Positions 1 to 11,800 of a stretch of 64,000 nt of DNA are shown one piece after another. A program made the position numbers and the translations under genes. This DNA is from Sipunculus nudus. Its lineage: Eukaryota > Annelida > Sipuncula > Golfingiida > Sipunculidae. The stretch covers positions 71,022,929 to 71,086,928 of the forward strand of contig CM049312.1 in the NCBI GenBank assembly GCA_026874595.1, written 5' to 3'. Under the pieces are notes generated by a model. The model saw nothing but the letters and a program-made list of their open reading frames with translations, was not told the origin of the DNA and did not search any database. Positions within the stretch are counted from its first letter, which is position 1; every line of letters begins with the position of its first letter.

Positions 1-60
1 GTAATCGTAAGGTCATGGGTTCGATTCTCCCATAGGCAGTGAACGGACTTTACTTAGTAT
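1..60 (+). repeat. tRNA-derived SINE fragment (left edge, B box)
   Basis: The first bases carry an RNA polymerase III B-box-like sequence, GGTTCGATTC at 18-27, after a stretch 'gtaatcgtaaggtca'. The same 'aatcgtaaggta' stretch occurs in the reverse complement of 22,441-22,530, where it follows a tRNA A-box-like sequence. The piece here is therefore the 3' half of a SINE head whose 5' part lies outside the window. It runs into a TA/TG microsatellite. It is not a functional tRNA: no acceptor stem can be formed. Confidence 0.55.
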
Positions 61-74
61 TAATGTTCCATTTC

Positions 75-116
<42 letters not shown>
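75..116. repeat. (TA)n(TG)n microsatellite
   Basis: About ten TA units are followed by about eleven TG units. The tract directly follows the SINE fragment, as at other SINE copies in this window. Confidence 0.95.
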
Positions 117-560
117 CATATATCCCTTTTCCCACTGCTACTGATATCATGATGTGTGTACAAGAAAGCCAAAGAGTAAAATACCTTTTTCCCAAAAAAA
201 GAATTGATATGCTTGGGAAAAAATCGTTATTATCCATATGGAGTAATATCACTGTTAGACAATAACACCAACAACAGGACTCACACTACATATAGCAGAG
301 TAAATTCTTCTAAATTTCTTTTCATTGTTTATATCCTTGTGTGTTTGCACAACAATTTACGGGCTTTGGCTTGTATATATATATATGCATTATATATTAT
401 ACATTATATGAGACCTGCCTATAGACCAGTCTGTAAGATGAGACAACATGTTTATATGCCTGACTGTGACACATTCCGGACTTATGACTGCTGTGGGACT
501 GGTGTTACTGATCCATACGTCTTACCTGTGACTTTTGATTTTTATCTGTGAAGAAATCAG
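117..560. repeat. Tail module of a duplicated unit (copy 0)
   Basis: Blocks such as 'cccttttcccactgctact', 'aaaatcgttattatccatatgg', 'agcagagtaaattctt' and 'cagtctgtaagatgagacaa' recur in the same order at 57,480-58,450 and in part at 61,430-61,740. It is the distal tail of the duplicated upstream region that also flanks genes A and B, so another unit probably lies left of the window. An open frame across it has no recognisable domain and is probably not a gene. Confidence 0.6.
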
Positions 561-955
561 ATTAAGGTGGAAGATAGTGGCATTATAAACCACCGTAATT
601 CTGCTTTAAGCGTTACCGATACGCGTCCACTTGCTGCCACACTCCCTAAGGAGAGAGATTCTTGATTGGACGCTGTGCTAGAGTATTTCCGTGTTGCTTT
701 TATAGAACCCTGTCAGGTTCAGTTCTCCCAACCGTTTCCAATTTATGTACCTTTGAAACTCGGATGTCACAGGTATCAAAACAAATCTAGAAAAATATGC
801 ATTCTCACAGATGTGGTTCTCCGCCATGTGGGCGGTTTTTAATGTCGGATAGTCCGCAACCCTTTTTACACACTCATTTGCCCATATGCCCAGGGTTATG
901 TTTTTCGGTGCATATGCCCAAAAACAAGTGCTTGATTTCGCTTGTTCGGCTAATG
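561..955. other. Stretch without recognisable feature
   Basis: I see no exon, repeat or transposon signature that I can support between the duplicated tail module and the dispersed repeat at 956. Confidence 0.5.
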
Positions 956-1150
956 TTCAATCGGGTATAAGTGACTGCACATTTGTGAATAAAACTGGGA
1001 GGCCATGTCTGATGAGAATTATTTATCGATTCTTTATTGTCCCAATCATTAGGTGCAGTGAAATTCCATCGGGTGCGTTAATGATTGCGTGAGTTTCTTG
1101 TGAATAAACACACAAGAATGGAAATGTGATAAATGCATTTGCAAGAACAT
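956..1150 (+). repeat. Dispersed repeat family R1, copy 1
   Basis: It shares 'agtgactgcacatttgt' near its left end and 'gattgcgtgagtttcttg' with 'aataaacacacaagaatgg' near its right end with copies at 36,495-36,690 and, more diverged, at 8,989-9,200. No clear terminal inverted repeat or coding capacity was found, so the class is unknown. Confidence 0.6.
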
Positions 1151-1239
1151 TATATGAATACAATTTGTCAGTAGAAATCGAATTAAAAATTGAATGATTC
1201 ATATTTGGTATCATAAATTGCTTTACTACTGATCATAAG

Positions 1240-2420
1240 TTCATTAAGTCATGGTGACCTATATTCTGCGACCTATGGGCCGCAGACATGAATTTTAGCA
1301 CCCAGACAGTCAAACGTAGCACGAATTTTATCCGTTAGGCCTTGAATCTTCCACTGTAACATTGAGGGATGTATCTGCAAATCCCCCTGAAAAAAACATG
1401 AAATAATGTCATCTTGACCTATATCCTGGGAACTATAAGAAAATATGTCATATGAGCACGTAGAATGTAAGCTTTGCACAAACCATGTGTTACTGAGGTC
1501 TTGTGCAAATGTCCTTGGAAATATGGCATCAGGTCACCATGGCCTATATTCTAAGACCCAATAGGAAAATTATATCACATGAGCAACCCGAAAGTCATAT
1601 GCTCACAGATGTCATTCACTCAGCTTTAGCCTTTTGAAATAAGTTCGGCAACGTCAAAAGAAAAGACCTCACTCACACCTCCTGGGGGTCATCCGGGGCT
1701 GGCCTAAAACAAGGAATTAGAACAGGGGCTTATATAAAAATTTAACAAATCGAATATGTTGAAATACGTTAATTGCTATAAATAATGTCCTTTAAAATAC
1801 ACTCATTTAAAAGTTTTGACACTTTTAATATCGTTGTTCCTTTCCGTTCCAAAAATTAGGCCCCTGTTTAGCGTTCCATGTTCCGACTGTTCCGTGTTTT
1901 AGGCCAGCCCCTAAAGACCCCAAAGGATGTCTGAATAAGGCTTTTTTTTTACTTGACGCACTGATTTCAAAAGGCCGAAGCGTAGTGAAAGAAATCATAT
2001 GTTAGCCCTAGAATCTTCAATGCAACACCAGGGGATGTCCTGCGCAAAGCTCCATGGAAACCTCAAATTAGGTCAAACTGACCTATATTCTGCGACCTTC
2101 AGACACAAAGTATGATTGGGAGTAGTCAAAACAGTCTGGTGGGTCACATATGCATCCAACAGACCTGGAAATCTTCTTACGTAACATTTGGGGAGATCGT
2201 GGCCGAATATCCTGGGAATTATTAAATTAAGTCACCATGGCCTATATTCTGAGACATATGGGAAACAAAATGTCAGATGAGGACTTTGAATGTCACATGA
2301 GCACAAATCATCTGTTGGGCCAAGAATCTTCTAACGCAACACCTAGGGATGTTCTTGTCAAATCTCCTTTTAAACCTGACTTACATGGTGGCCAATGTTT
2401 ATGTATGAAGGACAAGTACA
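1240..2420 (+). repeat. Diverged repeat array containing 'cctatattctgcgac'
   Basis: The motif gtcatggtgacctatattct, or close variants, appears near 1,250, 1,540, 2,080 and 2,235. Each is followed some 60-130 bp later by variants of 'ggccttgaatcttc' and 'caacattgagggatgt'. This makes a degenerate repeat with spacings of about 160-290 bp. A single similar unit lies at 43,570-43,740. Reading frames here, such as the one at 2,237-2,446, are products of the repeat. Confidence 0.7.
1677..1930. mobile_element. MITE with inverted ends, inside the repeat array
   Basis: GGGGCTGGCCTAAAACAAGG at 1,695 is matched in reverse complement by the sequence ending at 1,911 (ggggctggcctaaaacacgg). A weaker match extends outwards to about 1,677 and 1,930 (GGGGTC on both sides) and inwards (acaggggc with following ta). 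The interior is AT-rich and non-coding. A target duplication is not obvious, so superfamily is unassigned. Confidence 0.7.
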
Positions 2421-2935
2421 ACACTTTATTAAATACATACTTCTAATTTGTAACTTTGCTGAGAGGATCTGTTACACTCAAAACAATTATGCCTTCCTGA
2501 ATTTCTTTCATAAACCTCTCTCTATTACCAACATGGGTCACACTGGTCCCAAGTGTCGGGTGAGGTCGTTTATCTTTGTAACTTTTTGTCGTTATCCATT
2601 CTCCTTATCATCTGGAGAATCCATCTGTTGTCTCGTCCTTTAAGTTCCTTGTAACCACGTATTAATGAAACATAACTATCTCATATTATAACATTTTAAT
2701 TTTTTTTTCAAAAATACATCCTCACACTCAGCACTCTCAGTGGCAAGAAGAAGTTTCTGTTTTGCTTCTGATATTATCTTGTTAAACGTAAGTCCATTAT
2801 CAGAAGTCATCTCTGTCTTTCTTTCTTTCTTTCTCGCCCTATTCATTATGGGTAGAAAGTAATCAGTCGGTAGCGGCAAAAGACTTTGAAATATCGAATG
2901 CAAATCAAATGTCTAAACGGAAAGTCATTTTAGGT
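2400..2935. repeat. Duplicated segment R2, copy 1 (pair of 44,500-44,890)
   Basis: Long stretches match 44,500-44,890 in order: 'gccttcctgaatttc', 'ctgttgtctcgtcct', 'tattaatgaaacat', 'tggcaagaagaa', 'tatcgaatgc' and 'tctaaacgg'. The minus strand carries an open frame (2,903-2,676) whose shape is partly kept in the other copy, but with stops there. I do not recognise it. The match to the other copy ends just before the LINE at 2,965. Confidence 0.75.
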
Positions 2936-2964
2936 ATCATCAGTAGAAATAAATTATACAATAT

Positions 2965-4796
2965 GTGAAGTGGCAGGGCTGGGTAGGGAAAAATCAATTC
3001 CTACAGCTTTATCGTTGAGAGACATGAAATGGGTGAATTTACATAAGGACGCGATTAAAATCCTAGGAATATGGTTAACATATAATGAAACTCTCTCTCA
3101 AAAACTCAATTTCGATAAAGTCTACGACAAGATAAAAATCGCATTTAATATGTGGAAATCGCGAACTTTAACAGTTTTTGGAAGAAATACAGTTATAAAA
3201 ACCATAAAAATCTCAAAATTAGTATACGTTATGAATATTATGACTCCAACCCCAGACTTTATCAAGAAAGTTAAAAATATAATGATAGATTTTATATGGT
3301 TTGGACGTAAACCAAAGATTAAATATGGGGTACTTGTAAGTGAAAAAGAAAATGGTGATATAAATATGCCAGACATTAATGCCATATTGAAAAGCCAAAG
3401 AATTATGTGGATGATCCGAATGAACAAGTTATCAAATGCAAAATGTATAGTCATACCTAATATGTATCTAAGAAATGTTGGCGGTGTAGAAAAATTGAAT
3501 GCCAATTTAGATTTTTTTAATATGAAAAGAAAAATATCTAAATTTTATTCACACTGTTTTAAAGTTTGGAATAAAATTGCTACATTTTGGCCTACGAATC
3601 CACAAAAATATTATTACAACCCGTTTGGAACAACAAATTTGTCAAAAAGCAGGTAAATCAGTATACTGTAGATTTTTTGATAACATTGGAATTAAATGTA
3701 TCCATGATTTATACGAACCAAATGGAGAATCTAAGAATTTTTCGGAAATATTTCACCCTGAAAATAAACTCTATAAAAAATACCTGATGTTCTGGTATTC
3801 TATACAACAAGCGGTACCAAAGGAGTGGAAATTAGTTCTAAAATCAGAGAAGATGAGTGATATTTACGTAAAAGACACTTTATTATTGAATAATCAAACT
3901 CTAGACTTAAGAAAAGTCAATTACCGTAAGGTGTATAATATGGTTATAAATGACTATACAAATGAGCCGGCTAATAGAATTAAACTAGAGGAAAGCTTAC
4001 CTCAGGTATTTTCCTGGAAAGATGCAATTGATTATATATATAAAACCACTATGGACATGTTTTTGAGGCAATTTCAGTTTAGAATTATCCATAATATATT
4101 GTCTGTGAATGTAAAGCTATACACTGATACCAATATGTGTTCATATTGCAAAAAAAAAGAAACAGAAACAGTAGTGCATTTATTCTGTGACTTCGACACA
4201 GCTAAATAATTTTATAGACAAATTAGTCAGTGGGCAGAACACGCTGGAATAAACATGCCTGCACTGACTCCGTTTCTTTTATATACAGGATGTGACAAAG
4301 ACAATGCCAATAAACGTATAATAGATTTATTATTGCTACAAAAATATGTAATTTTTAAAAATAAAGAATCGGGTAATTTTCCATCTTTCACTGTATATAT
4401 ATCACGTTAAGAAATTGGAAGGATTGGAAAGAAGAGTAGCTAAAAAAAATAACAAAATATATATCCATAAACAAAAGTGGGGTAACCTACTTAATGTTTT
4501 TTAAAGAGTGGAGAATTTTGAGAATTAGCTGTAGATATAATTTTGAAATGTGTATAAATATGTAGGTAAGAGTATGTGCATGTGTGTGTACGTATATGTG
4601 TGTATATATTTGGGTGTATATATGGGTATATATATATATAAATGTGAACGCGTGATCCTTCATGGATGTATATATACGTATGTATGTATATTTAAATTTT
4701 TATTCGGATCTGGTAAATATTATGTTGATCTGACCAAACCAGTTAAATCTACAAACAACACTGTTGTTCTTATTAAATTAAATGTTTGTTTCCAAT
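2965..4796 (+). mobile_element. L1/Tx1-type LINE, 5'-truncated, C-terminal part of ORF2 and 3' UTR
   Basis: The reading frame from about 2,970 matches the region after the fingers/palm of L1-clade reverse transcriptases: 'KILGIWLTYNE', then a basic 'MWKSRTLTVFGR' block, 'FIWFGRKPKIKYG' and a Trp-rich stretch. Near 3,600-3,650 the frame shifts. The second frame (3,577-4,209) ends in a Cys-rich motif CSYCKKKETETVVHLFCDF, typical of the extreme C terminus of these proteins. After the stop at 4,207 a further shifted frame continues the family pattern to about 4,490. A non-coding 3' part with TATG/TA repeats ends near 4,796 at 'aaatgtttgtttcc'. The endonuclease and catalytic YxDD are absent. It is dead: 5'-truncated with at least one frameshift and several stops. 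Its left junction coincides with the end of similarity between duplicated segments at 2,935 and 44,890, so it probably inserted after that duplication. Confidence 0.85.
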
Positions 4797-5606
4797 GATA
4801 TTGAAAATATATCGACAGAACGAGATATAATTATAATTTGTGTAAAAAAAATAAAAGTCTCTTCACCAATACTCGGTTGGTATCTTCTCGGCAGAAATAC
4901 GTCTACATGGTCCATATGCACTTGTCTTTGAAAAAGTACAAACAAGTAGCAATATAAGCAATTTTAAAATTCTCTTGTTAACTCCTTTTTGTTGATATAT
5001 ATATGTATGTACTTTGTCAGAAAAACTTGAAACATTGTATTTTAAATCTTGCAATAGTGAAGATGTTCATGTTATAAACACAAGATTTGTAAGTTTTTTT
5101 TTCTTGTTCCGAGGGATGTCGATGATGAAAAAGAACGTTAAAAATAAATATCTAGTAATACTGAGACATCCAAGAAGAGAAAAAAGAAAGAAGAAGAAAA
5201 AAAAAATAATTTGATCATCCTGATTGCATTGACATATTGAGCATGTTCTCATATCACCGTAGATAATATAGGATTAGATTGTGTGTGAAGCTTGGCTTTT
5301 GAATGAACTAAAAATTAAATAATTCGAATTAATTTATATTACCTTTGATTTTAATATTTATATATATATTTGATATTTCCTTCTGATACCACAATCATTC
5401 CATCAGCTTATATTTTTTATGTTTATTAATTTTCACATGAATAATCATACTACTAATAATTATAATAAAATTGTATGATGAGTAGTAGCAGTAAAGTATT
5501 ATTACATTATTATGTCTTTAAATTATATTTCTTAGTAAAGTAACAGTAGAAGTAGTTGTTGGAGTAGTGGTAGTATAAATATATATTTTATTGCTCTCAT
5601 TATTGC

Positions 5607-5643
<37 letters not shown>

Positions 5644-5647
5644 TAAG
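4797..5647. other. AT-rich spacer with (ATT)n tract
   Basis: Only low-complexity sequence is visible, including an A/G-rich patch near 5,170-5,205 and an (ATT)n run at about 5,605-5,642 that directly precedes the first sushi-like exon. Reading frames on both strands here are short and compositionally biased. Confidence 0.6.
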
Positions 5648-5831
5648 GTGTTGTGTGTGACCCTCCGTTGTCCCTGCCAGGTGTACTGACTATGTATTCT
5701 GGATTGGGGTATGGCGATACCTTAACTAGCACGTGTCAGACCGAAGCGATTCTTTGACGGCACGACAAGTAACGTGGCTAGCTGCGTTTATCCGGGCGTA
5801 TGGGAACAGCCTAACGTTTCTAACTGTACAG
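5648..5831 (+). pseudogene. Decayed sushi exon of gene C
   Basis: The exon follows 'atttaag' and reads VCDPPLSLPG...YGDTLTSTC in one frame, then FFDGTTSNVASCVYPGVWE and NC in another. Together these give the Cys-Cys-Cys-Trp-Cys layout of a sushi module. A single-base shift lies around 5,740-5,750, after the second Cys. The end reads acag followed by GCAAGT, which fits a GC-AG intron rather than GT-AG. It leaves one base, which fits the two leading bases of the next exon. Confidence 0.6.
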
Positions 5832-8800
5832 GCAAGTGACGGATACACCTAGGGTTTAACAGGACTCTGTGCTAAATGTACTTTTCCAATAGAAGATTAG
5901 TACATTAAGTTACTTGAGATCACTTCAGTATTATTACTACTATCTCCTTTTTATCAGTCTATGAACAAAGGAAATTTATAAGGACCAAAAAAATATTTTT
6001 TACGTTATCTATGACTATTCCTCAGTATATAAGTGGACGATGAATACTTTTTTTATAATGTCTTTGATGGATGTAACCACCTCCTTCTTTTGTAATGCAA
6101 GCTTAATTTAGTGTGTACATCTGCAGAATTCCTTCCCGGTTTGAGACTGTGACAAGGCGGTAGTACATGCTTCCTTTCATTTATATCCTGATGTTAAACA
6201 GGCCCGGTGACCACAGCACCTAATAAACCCCGATTGCTGGGTCGTATCACCAAAGAACCTCAATAGGCGCACTCGTTTGTCAGTGAAACAAGGCAGTCTG
6301 ACAAGGCCTTTCCCCTTAAATATGGGTTACCGCCAATGCCGTTTCTCGTGTAGATGGAGGAGAAATGTGACTGGCTTGCGCAGCCGGATGCCTGTTTGTG
6401 CAGGCAACTGTGATTTAGCCGTTCGCTAATTGGCAGGGGACACTGGCTACCCCCACTTTGTTAGCTTATAAACGCTTTGAATTCTATTAAATGTTTATGA
6501 TTATTGAATAAATTATAGTCTACAATTGTTGCGTAGCAGAATGTACGACAAATTATAGAAACTTGCGAAATTTGACGTTTATCTATAAAAGAAAGGCCCT
6601 CAACCTGTGTAATATTCATCTATATCTTCCTGCGAGGCAGTGGATTCAAGATCAATTCAAATGCAAACTTTGCCGAATGCAGCAAATTATTATGTCTTTT
6701 CGTTATTGTGCCAAAGCTTTAACACATCATACACTAAATATAATAAATAATAAATATCAGGATATTTATGCATTATTCTAAGTGCATACGGAGCCGTGAT
6801 GAATGAATGGGCTTTTCAGGCTTGACGCTAGGGTGCACTAGTAGTTTGCTTGCAATTTAAGGCAGGCAGTCATTTGCTACCTCCACACTCGAGAGTACCG
6901 GTATTAGCGACATTCCATATTGCAGAGCTCTCACCCTGGCTCTGTTCTGTGTTCTATCCCTGAACCACAGAAGTTGGTACGGTGATCTCGTTGTGTCTGA
7001 CATGTTAAATGTGGATGCAAAATGTTGGCAAACTTCTGACTATCTCTCATATATTCCGTATAAAACTGACTTGGTCCTATAATGTCTATTAAAAATGCTA
7101 ATCTTATGAAAGAATTATTTGTCTTTAGCTCAGCTGACATGCAGAGAAAAGAAGTCTCTGTCCATCGTTCTTCTGTCTGCCCGCCTGACCGTCCGTAACC
7201 ATAGCACAAATCGCAAACATCAGACCCAGACAGTTTCTGCTTAATATCGCGACAGGTCCTGATAACATCTTCTACTAAACTCAAAATTATACCACATACA
7301 TGTATTTAGCAAGCTACGTGACCAAAATATGCACTGTGAAAGTCAAACAAGTGTTGAAGTATTGCATGAGTCCATGAAATGTGATACACAACCTGTTTCA
7401 ACTAGTTTTTTCTGAGGAAATAAAAAAAAACTAGTGACCTTGAAATTGATTTTCAAAGTAAACTTTCCGTTTAGATCGGCCAAGGATCGTTTTGCGGCTT
7501 GAATTCTTCTCCCACTCTATGACTTTTGCATGGTTTATCTCTATTGATTACTTAAAGCTTTCATAGCCCCTACAATGTTTTTGCCCGACTATAGAATCCG
7601 GCCTACATTTCCAAGATGGGTCTAAACTGACTGGACCGTCTCATATTAGTAGTAATCAACATATGCCATGGTCCGTCCGTATACACCCATAACCTCGTCC
7701 ATGAAGGCCGGATTCAATACTCGCTCCAATGTTTTCTAGCAATCCGATTCTGATGTGCCGTTGGAATCAATATCTGTTTTTTTTTGTCAAAATAATAATA
7801 ATAACAATAATAATAATAATAATATTAACAGCATAATTACGATAATCGCCGCTAATACAGCTTTGTTCCTTTACACAAGAACCATTCCTTTAAGATAGCC
7901 TAAAGCTGGTAAGAGATATTCCGTCGTAAACACCACCTGACACCCTTGGATACCGAAAGCTATTGTGCAATAGCAGTATGCGCTTTTGATCCCTGATCCA
8001 TGTACCAGCCTTTCCAGACCACAGCATTGTTCTCGGAACCTTAGTTAATCCTCCTAACGGTTGCATGCACCAATATTAAGTAATACTAACAGGAAACGTA
8101 CCGGGTAACCTTTAATCATTACCGGAGTATGAAATCACGCATTGCCTACAGAGCACAAAAACTTCTTAAATGTTCACCGTTATGCTCCATTCCATATCAA
8201 TCAGACAGTCTTATCTGAAGAGGGCAAAAACATGTTGCACGAAACTGCGTAGTAGTGAAAATGGGTAACAAAATGTAATTCCACTATATTGGTATAATCA
8301 TATATTTTTATATTTTTCACTCTCCGATTAGGGTCTTACATTAAACAACTGTTTGCTCATGCTTTAATGTATGTTTGAAGCAGGCCTTAGAATCATTTTT
8401 TAAAACATCGAATAGTTGCTTGGTTATAGGATTTAATTAAAACGTCTTGCCGTATTCTTTTTGAATTGACAGTCATAAATTTAGTATTCAATACATAAAA
8501 AAATTGATATGCAAAATTGCAAATTATTGTTTCCATAGCTACCCGCTGTGCTCCAGTTCCCTCTGTGCAACATGCTATACCATCGACATTTCTGGCTGAA
8601 TTTGGAACAAGAGTCGACTACTCATGCGTGACCGGATACAAACCTCGCCCTGGGAGTGAAGGTCACTATTTGCTCTGTGGTCCTGGAAAAGTCTGGGTTG
8701 GAACTACCCCGACGTGTGACGGTAATCATTAATAATGTGTGCATTTCCATCGCAAGATAAAGCATATGTATTTATAAAATGTGGGCAATTTATTGGTCTC

Positions 8801-11800
8801 TTCTTTAAAAAAATTAGAATTGAAGCTTCGATCCAATGAACTGCACGGAGTGCCGAGAATCAACAAGCCAAGAATGACAATGATGTACCATGGAAATTTA
8901 TTCCCCCATTTCATGCAACAGGTCATGTAGTTAAATACACTTAATGCAAGCCTCATAAATTCACTTATTCAAGCCATAATCTCAGGTTCATTCGTGCATA
9001 AGTGACTTTATATTTGTGAATCTTCCTTATGACGTTGCTGGGTCCGGACCATGTACGGGAACCACGCAAAATTTCGAATCGAATCCTCATTGGCTCATTC
9101 CCGAATTGCTTTAAATTCATAAGATTCCGTTCATGATTGCGTGAGTTATGTTGTGAACAAACACAAACACATGAACGGGAATGAACGCATACCCTAATAA
9201 CTAAGGAATAAATAGAAGAATATTTTATTACGTTATACTATTTATATACCTCCCAGAGAGGAAGTGAGTTATGTCTATTTCTAAATCCATTAAAACGAAC
9301 TCCTACGTCCACACTTCGTGATCGTATTATATATAATTCGAAACTGTTTTATATTTGACAGTCATACATTGTCCTGATCTTTCGACACACGAATGGAAAA
9401 TTCTGGCCAATCACCAGAGAGTATAATAGTCGTGTGACTGTCACGTGTCCACATGGGTACCTGCTACCTGATAATACATCCCACACCACGATGACGTGTA
9501 CGGAAAATGGTACCTGGACAGGCAAAGACAATCTTACTTGTTCGCGTACGTACTGCTTTGTTAACGAATTCTGACGTATATGTGTAAATTCAGCTTTACT
9601 ATAAGTCATCTGAGCTATAGATGGTCCTTTGTCCGACGTCCGTCCGGTGGTCCGTCCGTCCATAAACAGGGCAAAAAAAGGGAAAACTGTTAATTGTTCA
9701 TTGAATATATATTGTTAGACTTCAAGACTGCTTATATCAAAACCACTTGTCTTTTTTCGCTCTTTCAGCATAATGATTTCTCTGTATATATATATTATTG
9801 CTAGAAATTAGGTCAGTATTAATTTTATTTGTGGATTTTATTGACCCTAACTTAAGTGCTTTTAAAAACAGCAAGAAATATATTTCCCCTCTTGAAATGA
9901 TAACTGTCGAAGCTGGAGACTATTCTGAATCATATAATTTTATTTAAATAAGATTTTATTGTATACCAGAAATGACGTCAACATTTCATTTACTTTTAAT
10001 GTAATATTGTTTATTGTTTGGTGTGATATTTTGTTACAATTAATCATTTCTCTTTTAATAGAGAATATGAAGTACAGTTTTAGGAGAAATGTTAAATTCA
10101 TGAAAGTAATAAATTAATAGTTTGTGTAAGTTTTTCTGTGTAAGCAGCCTCGAGATCAGATAGAAAACACTGAGATCTTACAAGATATGCGACGTTAACA
10201 GAAAAAAAAGTTAAATTTAACAGAACATCAACATATTTATTCGAACAGCTTGTGTTCCCCAGAATTTGGTTTGTGTATTGATCAGGAATACCCGTTCTAA
10301 AATTTAAACGTGACAACTTATTATTAATCAGGTCGATAGACCATCTATTTTGTAGAGTCCTTCAACCTCATGACGCTCATAGAAGCATGTAGTATTCTTA
10401 TTTTCAGCCCTCAGTTGTCCTTTGTTTCCCAGCTGGAGAGGGTATATATCAAACACAGGGTCTACAAAGCACACATACGGGTAACGGTTACTTTTTCATC
10501 TTTGCATCTACATATCGCTATGTATTTGCCAATGGGATTCTTGAAACCCCTGTCTTCCTTTCAAATATTTAATATTGTCTAAACGGTTTATGTTCGTACG
10601 ATACTAATATGCATGAGTATTTATAATGCTGATAATTGAAGGATAATTAATTATACAAATTAAAGGTTATGCAGGATACAAACATGTTGTGAGATAAATA
10701 GAGGCAAACAATTTCAACAATATCTATCATTTACAAAGATGGGGCCTCACAAATCTCGAGTTAAATGCTAAAACAGTTAAAAATGAATGTTTGCTATATG
10801 CTCCAACACTCTACGCTTTGTGGATGTGTTCAGATTTATCGTCCGACTGGTTACAGATCTAGGCGGTGCTGAATATAGTCCTACATAAATTCAGGACCGA
10901 ATGGTTTGAATGCTACCTGGAAGTTGTAATTGGCAAACAAGTTCTTATTTATGATACATACACCTGTAGATCAGTTTGGAATTCGATAACGTTTTATTTA
11001 AGTTATTTGAGCAGTGTACTTGTTTGAATAATAAAGCGGATAAGGCTTTCATTATACAACATATGCTGAATTTATTAGGTCACGGATTAACTATAGCTGT
11101 GAGGATGACATTCACTTCAAAGATGGCGCAATTTGGAAAATGGCAACATGTGATAGCCATGCTACCTGGAACCCCCCAATGGAACCTTGTCCAGGTAACC
11201 TTAGAAAATTGTTAAATGGAAAAATCATGTCATTTTCGTACCATTATATTATTATATATTGTGTCATTATTTGAATAATTGAATGGGGGGAAATCTAAAG
11301 GTTAGTTGTCAGATTTTGGTTTGTCTGTCTGTCGGACCGTCTGTCTGTCTCTCCGTCCGACAGATTTTCGTTTTCTTGCGATAACTTTCCTAAATACAAT
11401 CCGGTTTCATTTAAGTTTTGATCACTGATTGCTTGCATGCATACTTTGGTTAGGATTGGTTTTGGAGTTTATCTGAAAGTTTATACTCACCAGGTCATAA
11501 AACACAATATATAATGTTGTTGCCAATTCCATTCATATAAACAAATTGTGACACGTGGAGACATCTCCAGGGAACAAAGAAAACTAAAACACAGCCACTT
11601 TGACATGTGAAGACATCTTCAGGCTAAAATAAAAACTAAAACATTGAGAAGGAGAAGGCAAGCATGAAGGACAACAAGAGACGGAAGGGGAGGACATAAA
11701 TTCCACGAAATTGCTGTTTAAATCATTTTTGTGCCTTTGTGTGAGTAATTACCCACGCAGGTTTTGGTATTAAGTCCACCCATTAGCAACAAGCTAATGT

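Noticed and set aside
1-60. Possible tRNA gene with a good B box
   Set aside because: No acceptor or anticodon stem can be completed and the sequence matches a SINE copy elsewhere in the window.
6931-7284. 117-codon minus-strand frame
   Set aside because: Runs through a copy of the CCGTCC-type dispersed repeat, with no domain and no splice context.
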